Shown: positions 17,146 through 25,473 of the stretch, piece by piece
Layout: the number at the start of each line of letters is the position of its first letter
Position numbering within the stretch: position 1 is the first letter of the stretch
NCBI GenBank assembly: GCA_023389195.1
Contig: JAEWET010000042.1
Location: 1 to 64,000 of the forward strand
Direction of reading: 5' to 3'
Source of the DNA: Aliihoeflea sp023389195
GTDB lineage: Bacteria; Pseudomonadota; Alphaproteobacteria; Rhizobiales; Rhizobiaceae
DNA length: 64,000 nt
The notes under the pieces: model-generated
What the model saw: the letters and a program-made list of their open reading frames with translations, nothing else
What the model was told of the DNA's origin: nothing
Database searches by the model: none
Made by a program: the position numbers and the translations under genes

Positions 17146-18021
17146 TCACACCTTCTTCGCGTGGACCTGGGCGAGGATGCCGTGCGGTCGGAAAATCAGG
17201 ATGAGGAAGAGCAGGAGATAGGGCATGATCTGCGAGTAGCCCGACGGCATGTAGCGGCCCGAGAAGGGCTCGATCAGGCCGACGATGATGCCGCCCAGAA
17301 GCGCGCCCGGCAGCGAGCCGAACCCGCCGATGACCGCCGCCGCGAACGCCTTGATGCCCAGAAGCCCGATCGACGGATCGATGGAGCCCTTGGAGGCGAA
17401 GAGGATGCCCGCGACCGCCGCCGTCATGCCCGAAAGCGCCCAGATCAGCGAATGGATGCGCTTGACCGGGATGCCCATGTAGTAGGCGGCGAGTTGGTTC
17501 TGCGAGGACGCCTGCATGGCGACGCCGAGCTTGGTGCGATTGAAGTAGAGGTAGAGAAGCAGCGTCAGGATGCCCGTCACCGCGATGACCATCACCTCGT
17601 CGAGCCCGAGCACCACGCCGCCGAAGCGCACGTCGCGGCCGGCGATGGGCGAGGCGAGCGAGATCGGCTCATGCCCCCAGATGACGCCGGCGGCAAAGCG
17701 CAGCACGAAGCCGAGGGCGATGGTGAGGATGACGATGGCGATCTGCGACTGGCCGAACATGCGGCGCAGGACCACCAGATCGAGCGCATAGCCGAAGGCG
17801 CCCATGATCGCGATGGCGATCGGCACCGACACCCAGAAGGGCAGGCCCATGAACTGCGGATTGGTGAGGCCGAGACAGATGAAGGCGCCGAGCATCATGA
17901 AATCGCCCTGGGCGAAATTCACCGCTTCGGTCGCCTTGTAGATCAGCACGAACCCCATGGCGATGAGGCCGTACACGCAGCCATTCGCAAGGCCGCTGAC
18001 GATGAGCTGCAACACGTCCAA
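17146..18021 (-). CDS. livH: Branched-chain-type ABC transporter permease LivH
   Basis: A 291-residue inner-membrane permease of the LivH class with about eight membrane segments. Typical motifs are GLANGCVYGLIAMGFVLIYKA at the N-terminus, NFAQGDFMMLGAF, and the coupling-helix region ASSQNQLAAYYMG. The start is TTG at 18021, preceded by GGAGGAG at 7-base spacing; no in-frame ATG fits the family's N-terminus. It is the first gene of the leftward livHMGF-ligase-binding protein operon, so the operon promoter should lie in 18022-18123 or further upstream. Confidence 0.92.
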   Translation of the reverse strand: MDVLQLIVSGLANGCVYGLIAMGFVLIYKATEAVNFAQGDFMMLGAFICLGLTNPQFMGLPFWVSVPIAIAIMGAFGYALDLVVLRRMFGQSQIAIVILTIALGFVLRFAAGVIWGHEPISLASPIAGRDVRFGGVVLGLDEVMVIAVTGILTLLLYLYFNRTKLGVAMQASSQNQLAAYYMGIPVKRIHSLIWALSGMTAAVAGILFASKGSIDPSIGLLGIKAFAAAVIGGFGSLPGALLGGIIVGLIEPFSGRYMPSGYSQIMPYLLLFLILIFRPHGILAQVHAKKV

Positions 18022-18092
18022 GGACGTTCTCCTCCACTTTATGACACACGATCTGACGCCGCGATGTCCTTCAACCTTAAGCTGCCAGAACG

Positions 18093-18117
18093 GGTGCGCA
18101 AGCTCCTCCCGCGCACC
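18093..18117. terminator. Hairpin between two leftward operons
   Basis: A perfect 7-bp stem GGTGCGC and GCGCACC with an 11-base loop, followed on the + strand by TTTT. Both flanking genes are on the - strand, where the T-run precedes the stem instead of following it, so it is not a canonical terminator for them. It may still attenuate read-through from the upstream MDR gene or be a folded leader of livH. Confidence 0.35.
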
Positions 18118-18123
18118 TTTTCG

Positions 18124-19158
18124 TCATGGCCTGATGAATACCTTTCCGTTCGGCCGGGCGAGTTCGCCGGCCACCCGCGCGACCGCATCTTCAAGCGGCA
18201 CGATCGCGGTCACGTCCGTCTTCCAGCGCCCGTCGGCAAAGCGCTTCTGCGCCTCGATGACGGCCGCCATGCGCTTGTCGTTGCCGGCCGTGCGCATCCA
18301 TTCGGTGAGCCAGAAACCCTCGATCTTCTTGTGCATGAAGATCATCTGACCGGGCTCGATGATGGGCGTCGTCTCGGGGTCGAGACGGCCATAGACGATC
18401 CAGCGCGCGCGCTTGCCCATCGTGTGGAAGATCTTGGCGGCGAGTGGCCCGGTGACGGCGTCGAGGAAGATGCGCGGCTTTTCCTGACCCAGCACCTCGG
18501 CGAGCTGCCGGTCGAAATCGGCGCTCTCGGCATTGAGCACATGCGCCGCGCCGATCGTCTTCAAGGGCTCGATCTGGTCGTCGCGGCGCACGATGGCGAT
18601 GGGGCGGTAGCCTTCATCCTTGGCGACCGCGATCATCAGCTTGCAGAGCTGGCTCGCGCCGGCGGTGACGACGAACGCCTTCTCGCCCTCGTCCTTGACG
18701 ATGCCGAACATGGCGAGCGCGGTGAGCGGGTTGACGATCATCGCCGCCGCGTCCTCGTCGCGCACGCCGTCCATGATCGGGATCGACGCACCGGCTTCGG
18801 CGACCGCGTACTCGGCCCAGCTTCCCCAGTTGGAGAGGCCGGTGGCGAAGGCGACGCGCTTGCCGATCAAGCCTTGCGCCTCGGCGCCAGCCGCGACGAC
18901 TTCGCCCACACCCTCGAAGCCGGCAGGCCGGCCTTGCTTGCGCGGCTGGCCGTAGAGGCCCTTCAGGAACATGACGTCGGACGGGTTGATGGCGGCGAGC
19001 GCAACCTTGACGAGAACCTGGCTCGGGCCGGGCTCCGGCACGTCGATCGTGCCGGCTTCGACATAGGGCTCCATCGCTTCGAGCGCGGTGCCGGAATGCT
19101 CACGCGCATAGCCTTCGTTCTTGAGGAGCAGCGCATTCATGGTCTTGGGGAGGGTCAT
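18124..19158 (-). CDS. MDR-family (zinc-type alcohol dehydrogenase-like) oxidoreductase 1
   Basis: A 344-residue medium-chain dehydrogenase/reductase. The GroES-like N-terminal domain contains AAINPSDVMFLKGLYG and GFEGVGEVVAAG. The Rossmann half has VVTAGASQLCKLMIAVAK, a degenerate nucleotide-binding loop (TAGASQLG-like rather than GAxGGVG). No cysteine-rich structural zinc loop is seen, so it is closer to quinone oxidoreductases and enoyl reductases than to zinc ADHs. It follows a second MDR gene by 10 bases and carries GAAGGAGA before the ATG. Within the acyl-CoA catabolic operon it may reduce an enone or enoyl intermediate (inference). Confidence 0.82.
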   Translation of the reverse strand: MTLPKTMNALLLKNEGYAREHSGTALEAMEPYVEAGTIDVPEPGPSQVLVKVALAAINPSDVMFLKGLYGQPRKQGRPAGFEGVGEVVAAGAEAQGLIGKRVAFATGLSNWGSWAEYAVAEAGASIPIMDGVRDEDAAAMIVNPLTALAMFGIVKDEGEKAFVVTAGASQLCKLMIAVAKDEGYRPIAIVRRDDQIEPLKTIGAAHVLNAESADFDRQLAEVLGQEKPRIFLDAVTGPLAAKIFHTMGKRARWIVYGRLDPETTPIIEPGQMIFMHKKIEGFWLTEWMRTAGNDKRMAAVIEAQKRFADGRWKTDVTAIVPLEDAVARVAGELARPNGKVFIRP

Positions 19159-19168
19159 CTCGTCTCCT

Positions 19169-20140
19169 TCAGGGCTTCAGGACGATCTTGCCGGTCGCGC
19201 CGCGGTTGAGGACCCGCTCCAGGATCGCGGGCGCGTCGGCGAGCGGGTAGATGCCCTCGATGACCGGCTTGATCTTGCCTTCGAGATACCAGCCGATCAG
19301 CTCCTTCATGTTGTCGGCATTGACCTTCGGCTCCTTTGCGGTGAACGCGCCCCAGAAGACGCCGACGACGCTGTAGCCCTTGACCAGCGTCAGGTTGACG
19401 GGGAGCTTCGGGATCGTGCCGGAGGCAAAGCCGATGACGAGCAGGCGCCCGCCCCAGCCCATCGAGCGGGAGAGGACGTCGAAGCCCTCGCCGCCGACCG
19501 GGTCGAAGGCGACGTCGACGCCCTTGCCGCCGGTCGCCTGCTTGAGCGCATCCTTGAGGTTGTCGTAGCCGAGCACGATGTCGGCGCCGGCCTGTTTCGC
19601 AACGTTCTGTTTCTCGGAGGTCGAGGCGACGGCGATGACCTTGGCGCCCATCGCCTTGCCGATCTGGACCGCCGCGACGCCGGTCGCGCCCGATGCGCCG
19701 AGGACGCACAGCGTCTCGCCGGGCTGCAACTGGCCGCGCTGCTTCAAGGCGTGATGCGCGGTGCCGAACCCGCACATCAGCGCGCAGGCGTCTTCGTCGG
19801 TGAGGCCGGCCGGCAAAGGCATGACGGCGCTCTCGTCGGCGGCCACCTTCTCGGCATAGGCACCGAGCGCGGAAACCGAGCCGACCCGATCGCCGACCTT
19901 GAAGCGCGTCACGCCTTCGCCGATGGCCGAGACGCGGCCCGCCACCTCCATGCCTGGCACGAAGGGCGTCTCGGGTTTCATCTGGTAGAGGCCCTGGACG
20001 AGAAGGCCGTCCGGATAGTTGACGCCGATCATCGCGGCGTCGATGACGACGGTCTTCGGGCCGATTTCAGGCTCCGGCCAGTCGGCATAGGCGAGTTGGT
20101 CGAGCGGTCCGTAGTCGCGGGCGACGATGGCTTTCATCAT
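19169..20140 (-). CDS. MDR-family NADPH:quinone oxidoreductase-like enzyme 2
   Basis: A 323-residue quinone oxidoreductase/enoyl reductase relative. Features: MIGVNYPDGLLVQGLY, PGMEVAGRVSAIGEG in the GroES-like domain, and the nucleotide loop LGASGATGVAAVQIGKAMGAKVIAVAS in the Rossmann half. No structural zinc cysteines. The start at 20140 shares one base with the stop of the acyl-CoA dehydrogenase gene (TGATG), indicating coupled translation; a longer frame from 20569 runs antisense to that gene's coding and is rejected. It likely acts on an alpha,beta-unsaturated intermediate of the same pathway. Confidence 0.87.
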   Translation of the reverse strand: MMKAIVARDYGPLDQLAYADWPEPEIGPKTVVIDAAMIGVNYPDGLLVQGLYQMKPETPFVPGMEVAGRVSAIGEGVTRFKVGDRVGSVSALGAYAEKVAADESAVMPLPAGLTDEDACALMCGFGTAHHALKQRGQLQPGETLCVLGASGATGVAAVQIGKAMGAKVIAVASTSEKQNVAKQAGADIVLGYDNLKDALKQATGGKGVDVAFDPVGGEGFDVLSRSMGWGGRLLVIGFASGTIPKLPVNLTLVKGYSVVGVFWGAFTAKEPKVNADNMKELIGWYLEGKIKPVIEGIYPLADAPAILERVLNRGATGKIVLKP

Positions 20141-21390
20141 CACACCTTCTCCTGCGTGTATTTCTTCAGTTCCTCGCGGGCGACCTGACGGCGGTGGACG
20201 GCGTCGGGGCCGTCGGCGAGGCGGAGGGTCCTGAGGTGCGTCCAGGAGCGGGCGAGCGGGGTGTCCTGGCTGATGCCCTGCCCGCCATACATCTGCACGG
20301 CCTCGTCGGTGACCTTGAGCGCGACGCGCGGGGCGACGACCTTGATCTGGCTGATCCAGGGCGCAGCGGCTTTCTTGTCGCCCTGGTCGATCATCCAGGC
20401 CGCCTTGAGGCAGAGAAGCCGGGCCATTTCGATCTCCATGCGGCACTCCGCGATGATGTCGAAATTGGCGCCGAGCTGCGCGAGTTTCTTGCCGAAGGCT
20501 TCGCGGCGCAGCGAGCGCTTGCACATCAGTTCGAGCGCCATTTCGGCCTGGCCGATGGCGCGCATGCAATGGTGGATGCGGCCGGGCCCGAGGCGGCCCT
20601 GCGCGATCTCGAAGCCCCTGCCCTCGCCGAGGATCAGGTTCGACGCCGGGACGCGCACGTCCTCGAATTTCAGATGCAGATGGCCGTGCGGGGCGTCATC
20701 GTCGCCATAGACCTGCATGGCGCGCAATTTGGTGATGCCCTTCGCATCGGCGGGCACGAGGATCATCGAATGCTGCTGGTGCTTCGGGCGGTCGGCTGAA
20801 GGGGAAGCGACCATGGTGATGTAGATCTTGCAGCGCGGGTCGCCCGCGCCTGACGACCACCATTTCTCGCCATTGAGGACGTAGTCGTCGCCGTCACGAA
20901 CGCAACTCATGGCGATGTTGGTGGCATCGGACGAGGCGACGTCCGGCTCGGTCATCAGGTAGGCGGAGCGGATTTCGCCGTTGAGGAGCGGCTTCAGCCA
21001 GCGCTCCTTGTGCTCGGGCGCGCCGTAGCGCTCCAGAACTTCCATGTTGCCGGTGTCGGGCGCCGAGCAGTTGAACGTTTCGGCGCCGAGATGCGCCTTG
21101 CCCATTTCCTCGGCGAGATAGGCGTATTCGACGGTGGAGAGGCCATAGCCTTGGTCGGAATGGGTGAGCCAGAAGTTCCACAGGCCGCGCTCGCGCGCCT
21201 TGGCCTTCAGCCCTTCCATGATCTCGGTCTGGCGTTTCGTATGGGTCCAGCGGTCGCCGTCCTTGCCGATCTCGGACAGGAACTCCTCGTCGAGCGGCAT
21301 GATCTCTTCGCGCACCATGCGCGCTACCTTCTCGTGCAACGGCCTGACCTTCTCGCTCATGGCGAGGTTCATCTCGGGATTGACGCTCAT
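20140..21390 (-). CDS. Acyl-CoA dehydrogenase, ACAD10/ACAD11-like
   Basis: A 416-residue flavin acyl-CoA dehydrogenase. It closely resembles, from recalled sequence, the ACAD domain of human ACAD11/ACAD10: MTEPDVASSDATNI, NGEKWWSSGAGDPRCKI, HSMILVP, NLILGEGRGFEIAQGRLGPG and RIHHCMR. ACAD10/11-type enzymes act on 4-phosphoryl-acyl-CoA, where phosphate elimination leads from a 4-hydroxyacyl-CoA to a beta-oxidation intermediate. The required kinase homologue is encoded at 23503-24537 in the divergent operon. The ATG at 21390 overlaps the regulator stop (ATGA). The longer frame to 21702 is antisense noise over the regulator. The exact substrate chain is unknown. Confidence 0.9.
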   Translation of the reverse strand: MSVNPEMNLAMSEKVRPLHEKVARMVREEIMPLDEEFLSEIGKDGDRWTHTKRQTEIMEGLKAKARERGLWNFWLTHSDQGYGLSTVEYAYLAEEMGKAHLGAETFNCSAPDTGNMEVLERYGAPEHKERWLKPLLNGEIRSAYLMTEPDVASSDATNIAMSCVRDGDDYVLNGEKWWSSGAGDPRCKIYITMVASPSADRPKHQQHSMILVPADAKGITKLRAMQVYGDDDAPHGHLHLKFEDVRVPASNLILGEGRGFEIAQGRLGPGRIHHCMRAIGQAEMALELMCKRSLRREAFGKKLAQLGANFDIIAECRMEIEMARLLCLKAAWMIDQGDKKAAAPWISQIKVVAPRVALKVTDEAVQMYGGQGISQDTPLARSWTHLRTLRLADGPDAVHRRQVAREELKKYTQEKV

Positions 21391-22031
21391 TTGTCGGTTC
21401 CTTCCGTGCCGCCCAGCCCGCGCCAGGCGCAGGTGACGACTTGGGCGATGAGATCCTCGATATCGGCGCGGGTTTCCCCGGTGCGCGGCGAATACCAGAA
21501 GATCGGCGAATTGAGCGTCATGAACATCAACTGGTTCGCGACGCTGAGATTGGCGAACTGGAAGTGGCCGGTCTCGCGGCCCTCCGCGATGAGGGTCCGG
21601 AAGATGTCGCCATAGCGCGAGCGCGTCTCGAACAGTTCCTCGAACAGCGCCCGCTGGTGCGGCGTCGGCGCGCCGACGAGGTGCATCTCGACGCCCATCC
21701 ACACGACGCGCTGGAAGGCGCGCGTGGTGATCATCTGGTCGACATGGACCCAGGCGAAACGCCGCCAGCGCTGATGCGCCTCGCCCTTGATCGCGCGCAG
21801 CGGCTCGAGCGCGGCATAGTTCATGTCCATGCCGACGCGAAAGACCTCGGCGAAGAGGTCGGCCTTGGATTCGAAGTGATGGTAGATGCGGCCCTTGGTC
21901 GACTGCAGGGCGCGGGCCACGTCATCGATCGACGTCGCCGCATATCCGCGCTCGTGGAAGCAGCGCGCCGCCGCCTCCAAGATGGCGCTGCGCGAACTGT
22001 CGAGCGTGCGTTCCCGTATGCCGAGGCCCAT
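21387..22031 (-). CDS. TetR-family transcriptional regulator
   Basis: A 214-residue TetR-type repressor. The N-terminal helix-turn-helix is clear: AILEAAARCFHERGYAATSIDDVARAL followed by GRIYHHFESKADLFAEVF (about residues 17-65). The rest is a helical ligand domain with the FadR/AcnR-like layout. The ATG at 22031 has GGGAGGAAA at proper spacing, so I prefer it to the GTG at 22091. It is the first gene of the leftward operon (regulator, ACAD, two MDRs) and faces the SDR-MaoC-kinase-SDR operon; a palindrome at 22120-22139 is its likely operator. The ligand is probably an acyl-CoA (inference). Confidence 0.9.
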   Translation of the reverse strand: MGLGIRERTLDSSRSAILEAAARCFHERGYAATSIDDVARALQSTKGRIYHHFESKADLFAEVFRVGMDMNYAALEPLRAIKGEAHQRWRRFAWVHVDQMITTRAFQRVVWMGVEMHLVGAPTPHQRALFEELFETRSRYGDIFRTLIAEGRETGHFQFANLSVANQLMFMTLNSPIFWYSPRTGETRADIEDLIAQVVTCAWRGLGGTEGTDK

Positions 22032-22119
22032 TCGAACCGATTTCCTCCCGCCCTTCTGTAAGCCCTCCACCGGTCTTTTGCCGGTTTTCACGAAGGGCCT
22101 TTACGGACGCCGAATGATG

Positions 22120-22139
22120 AACATACTATCGGGTATGTT
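22120..22139. promoter_or_regulatory. Probable TetR operator in divergent promoter
   Basis: Perfect 7-bp inverted repeat AACATAC-N6-GTATGTT in the 156-base gap between the divergently transcribed TetR gene and the SDR operon. The AT-rich symmetrical arms and 20-base total length are typical of TetR-family operators. It is the only obvious perfect palindrome of this size in the gap and could control both directions. Confidence 0.7.
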
Positions 22140-22187
22140 GTCAACGCGGCTTCCGAACGTCGCGGCGAAACTTCCCCGGGAGGAACG

Positions 22188-23003
22188 ATGAGCTTTATCG
22201 AAGACCTATTTTCCGTGCGCGGCAAGACCGCGCTCGTCACCGGCGCGGCGACGGGCATCGGCCGCATGGCGGCGACCGCCCTGATGCAGGGCGGCGCCCG
22301 CGTGCTGATCGCCTCGCGCAAGGGACATGACTGCGCCCGCACCGCCGAGGAACTGAATGCGCTTGGAACGCCCGGCACCGCCGAGGGCTTCGGCGGCGAC
22401 GTGTCCTCGGAGGAAGGCGTCGCGGCCCTCGTCGCCGAGGTCAGGAACCGGACCGACAAGCTCGACATCCTGTTCAACAATGCCGGCATCTCCTGGGGGG
22501 CGGAACTCTCCGAATTTCCGTATTCGGCCTGGGCGAAGGTGATGAACGTCAACGTCACCGGGCTCTTCCACCTGACGCGCGAACTCCTGCCCGAACTCGA
22601 ACGCGCGGCGAGCGACGAGGACCCGGCGCGGATCGTTAATCTGGGATCGGTGATGGGCACGCAGCCGATCGCCGACGGCGCCTATTCCTACACCGCCTCG
22701 AAGGCGGCGGTGCATCACCTGACGCGCACGCTGGCGATCGAGCTCGCGGGACGGCGGATCACCGTCAACGCCTTCGCGCCCGGCCCCTTCCAGAGCCGCA
22801 TGACGGCCTTTGCGACGGCGACCGAGGAACAGGCCGACCATGTCGGCTCACGCGTTCCGCTCGGCCGGATTGGAGCACCGCATGACATTGCGGGAGCGAC
22901 ATTGTATCTGTGCTCGAAAGCGGGAAGCTACGTGACGGGCGCGATTCTGCCGATCGATGGCGGGCAGTCCGTCCAGCACGGCATGTCGTTGTTCAAGGAA
23001 TAA
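22188..23003 (+). CDS. Short-chain dehydrogenase/reductase (RhlG/FabG-like)
   Basis: A 271-residue classical SDR. Cofactor motif TGAATGIG at residues 19-26, NNAG in the fourth strand region, catalytic Ser in NLGSVMG and the YTASK active-site motif (YSYTASKAAVHH). Arg in ASRKGHD after the second strand suggests NADP(H). The ATG is preceded by GGGAGGAAC. First gene of the rightward operon regulated by the adjacent TetR. Likely interconverts a hydroxyacyl and oxoacyl intermediate of the same acyl-CoA pathway. It resembles 3-oxoacyl reductases (RhlG) in sequence flavour, but the substrate is not established. Confidence 0.88.
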   Translation: MSFIEDLFSVRGKTALVTGAATGIGRMAATALMQGGARVLIASRKGHDCARTAEELNALGTPGTAEGFGGDVSSEEGVAALVAEVRNRTDKLDILFNNAGISWGAELSEFPYSAWAKVMNVNVTGLFHLTRELLPELERAASDEDPARIVNLGSVMGTQPIADGAYSYTASKAAVHHLTRTLAIELAGRRITVNAFAPGPFQSRMTAFATATEEQADHVGSRVPLGRIGAPHDIAGATLYLCSKAGSYVTGAILPIDGGQSVQHGMSLFKE

Positions 23004-23014
23004 GGGTTTCAGCC

Positions 23015-23506
23015 ATGGAAGGTCCCCGTCTGGAGCCGGTCGATATCGACCGGCTGGTGGCGAATGTCGGCAACGAGATTGGCGTGTCGCCCTGGCGCAC
23101 GGTCACCCAGGGCATGATCGACATGTTCGCCGAAGCGATCGACGACCACCAGTTCATCCATGTCGACCCGGTGCGCGCCGCCCAGACGCCTTTCGGCGGG
23201 ACGATCGCCCATGGCTTCCTGACGCTGTCGCTGCTCTCGGCGTTTTCCTATGAATCGATCCCGCCGCTGGCGAATGCCGAAATGGGCGTCAATTATGGGT
23301 TCGAGAAGGTTCGCTTCGTCACCCCGGTGAAGACCGGCGCGCGGGTGCGCGGCCGCTTCGTCCTTGCCGACGTCAATGTGCGGCCGTCGGGCTGGATACA
23401 GGTGGCGACCGACGTGACGGTGGAGATTGAGGGCGTCAAGAAGCCCGCATTGACGGCGCGCTGGCTGACACTCGCGGTCCTGCAACGCGAGGAAGCACGG
23501 GCATGA
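23015..23506 (+). CDS. MaoC-family hot-dog enoyl-CoA hydratase
   Basis: A 163-residue single hot-dog protein of the MaoC/R-specific hydratase group, normal length. The hydratase motif is visible as FAEAIDDHQFIHVDP followed by FGGTIAHGFLTLSLLS, containing the catalytic Asp and His. It would hydrate a trans-2-enoyl-CoA. The ATG at 23015 begins MEGPRLEPVD; the frame from 22910 is antisense-like extension into the SDR gene. Twelve bases after the SDR stop, and its stop overlaps the kinase start (ATGA), so the genes are co-transcribed and partly coupled. Confidence 0.88.
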   Translation: MEGPRLEPVDIDRLVANVGNEIGVSPWRTVTQGMIDMFAEAIDDHQFIHVDPVRAAQTPFGGTIAHGFLTLSLLSAFSYESIPPLANAEMGVNYGFEKVRFVTPVKTGARVRGRFVLADVNVRPSGWIQVATDVTVEIEGVKKPALTARWLTLAVLQREEARA

Positions 23507-24537
23507 GCGATCCCAACGCGCTCGACGCGGCAACGCTCGCCCCCTATCTGGAAGCCGCGATCCCGGGCTTTGCGGGCCTCGGTGACATCAAGAAGTTCAA
23601 TGCGGGCCAGTCGAACCCGACCTACCTCTTGACGGCGAAGAGCGGGCGCTACGTGCTGCGCGCCAAGCCGCCGGGCGAACTGTTGAAATCGGCCCACCAG
23701 GTCGACCGCGAATTCCGCGTCATGAAGGCGCTGGCCGGGACCGGCGTGCCGGTGCCGAACATGGTTCATCTGGCACCCGAGGATTCGCCGATCGGGCGCA
23801 TGTTCTACGTCATGGACTTCGTCGACGGGCGCATCTTCTGGGACCCCGCCCTGCCGGACGCCAAGGACAATGCAGAGCGCAAGGCGATCTACGACGACAT
23901 GAACCGGGTGCTGGCAGCGCTCCATTCGGTCGATGTCGAGGCGGCCGGGCTTGCCGATTTCGGCCGGCCGGGCAGCTATTTCGACCGCCAGTTCGCGCGC
24001 TGGTCGAGCCAGTACCGGGCGTCCGAGACGGGCCGCATCGAGGACATGGAGACGCTGCTCGCCTGGCTCGAGGCCCATGCGGTTCCCGATGACGGCGTCG
24101 TTTCGCTCGTCCATGGCGACTACCGGCTCGACAACATGATTTTCGCGGCCGACGCGCCGAAGGTGGTCGCGGTGCTCGACTGGGAACTGTCGACGCTCGG
24201 CCATCCCTATGCGGACCTTTCCTACCAGTGCATGCAGTGGCGCCTGCCGCACACTTCGGCCTTCAAGGGGCTGGGCGGCATCGACCGCAAGGCGCTCGGC
24301 CTGCCGACCGAAGCCGAATATGTCGAGGCTTATTGCGAGCGCCGCGGCATTGCGGGCATCGACAACTGGACCTACTACGTCGCCTTCTCCTTCTTCCGCC
24401 TCGCGGCGATCTGCCAGGGCGTCTACAAGCGCGCGCTAGACGGAAACGCGTCCAATCCGGAAAAGGCGAAGACCTACGGCCAAGCGGTGACGCTTCTGGC
24501 GGAGCTCGCCGTCGAAACCATCAAGACCGGCAAGTGA
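23503..24537 (+). CDS. Acyl-CoA-associated phosphotransferase (ACAD10/11 kinase domain-like, LvaA-like)
   Basis: A 344-residue APH/choline kinase-fold protein. The nucleotide loop FNAGQSNPTY (32-41), the lysine in YVLRAKP (K55), the catalytic loop HGDYRLDN at 204-211 (D206 base) and the metal-binding D226 in VLDWELSTLGHP are all intact. Proteins of this subgroup are the stand-alone counterpart of the N-terminal kinase domain of ACAD10/11, and of LvaA in the levulinate pathway, which phosphorylate the 4-hydroxyl of a 4-hydroxyacyl-CoA. An ACAD10/11-like dehydrogenase lies in the divergent operon. Despite the family name it is not expected to modify antibiotics. Start overlaps the MaoC gene by 4 bases. 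Confidence 0.88.
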   Translation: MSDPNALDAATLAPYLEAAIPGFAGLGDIKKFNAGQSNPTYLLTAKSGRYVLRAKPPGELLKSAHQVDREFRVMKALAGTGVPVPNMVHLAPEDSPIGRMFYVMDFVDGRIFWDPALPDAKDNAERKAIYDDMNRVLAALHSVDVEAAGLADFGRPGSYFDRQFARWSSQYRASETGRIEDMETLLAWLEAHAVPDDGVVSLVHGDYRLDNMIFAADAPKVVAVLDWELSTLGHPYADLSYQCMQWRLPHTSAFKGLGGIDRKALGLPTEAEYVEAYCERRGIAGIDNWTYYVAFSFFRLAAICQGVYKRALDGNASNPEKAKTYGQAVTLLAELAVETIKTGK

Positions 24538-24560
24538 GCCGGCAGAGCGGGGAACATGAC

Positions 24561-25337
24561 ATGAAGCGTTACGAGGGGCTGACGGCGATCGTCACCGGCG
24601 CAGGCGGCGGTTTCGGCAAGAGGCTCGCCGAACGGCTGGCCGACGAAGGCGCAAATCTCGTCCTCTCGGACATCCGCGAGGCCGAGCTGAATGCCGTTGC
24701 AGGCCCGTTTGGGGACAAGGCGGCGAGCCTTGCGGGCGACGTGTCGCAGGAGGAGCATTCGCGCGATCTCGTCGAACTGGCGCTGTCACGCTTCGGCCGG
24801 CTCGACGTCGCCTTCAACAATGCCGGCATCGCGCATGCCTTCTCGAAGCTGCCGCTGATGGATTCCGAGGAGGCGCGGCGTGTGGTCGACATCGATTTGA
24901 TGGGCGTCTTCTACGCCATGAAACACCAGTTGCCGGTGCTGGAACGGCAGTATCGCCGCGACGGATCGAAGGGCGCGATCGTCAATGTCGCATCGGTCGC
25001 CGGCATCGCTGGCGCGCCGCGGCTCAGCGTCTATTCGGCGGCAAAGCACGGCGTCGTCGGCCTGACGCGCTCGGCGGCTGCCGAATATGCCTCGAAGGGC
25101 ATCCGCATCAATGCCGTCTGCCCCTCCTATGCCCGCACGCCGATGGCGACGGACGCGCTCGGCGCGCTGGGCGAGGACGCCGCGTCGGGCGAGAAGGAAC
25201 TGGTGCGCGGCGTGCCGATGCGCCGGCTGGCCGAAATCGACGAGGTGATCGAGGTGATGCTGTTCGCCGGCTGTCCGCAGAACTCCTTCATGACGGGCCA
25301 GACGCTCGCGGCCGATGGCGGCATAACGGCGATTTAA
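24561..25337 (+). CDS. Short-chain dehydrogenase/reductase
   Basis: A 258-residue classical SDR. Cofactor motif TGAGGGFG, Asp in LSDIREAE after strand two (favouring NAD), NNAG, catalytic Ser in NVASVAG and YSAAK. The C-terminal DGGITAI is the standard end. The ATG at 24561 sits 23 bases after the kinase stop with a modest GGGGAAC upstream. Last gene of the TetR-controlled rightward operon. Probably the second oxidoreductase of the pathway, for instance oxidising a 3-hydroxyacyl-CoA; this is inference from context. Confidence 0.88.
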   Translation: MKRYEGLTAIVTGAGGGFGKRLAERLADEGANLVLSDIREAELNAVAGPFGDKAASLAGDVSQEEHSRDLVELALSRFGRLDVAFNNAGIAHAFSKLPLMDSEEARRVVDIDLMGVFYAMKHQLPVLERQYRRDGSKGAIVNVASVAGIAGAPRLSVYSAAKHGVVGLTRSAAAEYASKGIRINAVCPSYARTPMATDALGALGEDAASGEKELVRGVPMRRLAEIDEVIEVMLFAGCPQNSFMTGQTLAADGGITAI

Positions 25338-25355
25338 CCCTGTTTGGAAAAGTCG

Positions 25356-25373
25356 CCGGCGCGAGCCGGTTTC
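25356..25373 (+). terminator. Weak hairpin after the SDR-MaoC-kinase-SDR operon
   Basis: Stem CCGGC and GCCGG with a GCGA loop followed by TTTCT, located 18 bases after the operon's last stop. The stem is short and the T-run imperfect, so this is a candidate only. Confidence 0.4.
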
Positions 25374-25473
25374 TGCCCTCCCACGCCGGCCATGCTGCGC
25401 CGCCTAAATGCTAATTTAAGGTCTCCCCGCCCATCTTGGCCCAACAGGCATTGGGGCAGCGTCGGGGCAATCG

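Noticed and set aside
18093..18117. Hairpin considered a firm terminator of the MDR operon
   Set aside because: The T-run is on the wrong side for the leftward genes; kept only as a low-confidence feature.
23503..24537. Aminoglycoside resistance by the APH-fold protein
   Set aside because: Sequence and context (ACAD, MaoC, SDR) point to acyl-CoA metabolism, and this subgroup is not known to modify antibiotics.
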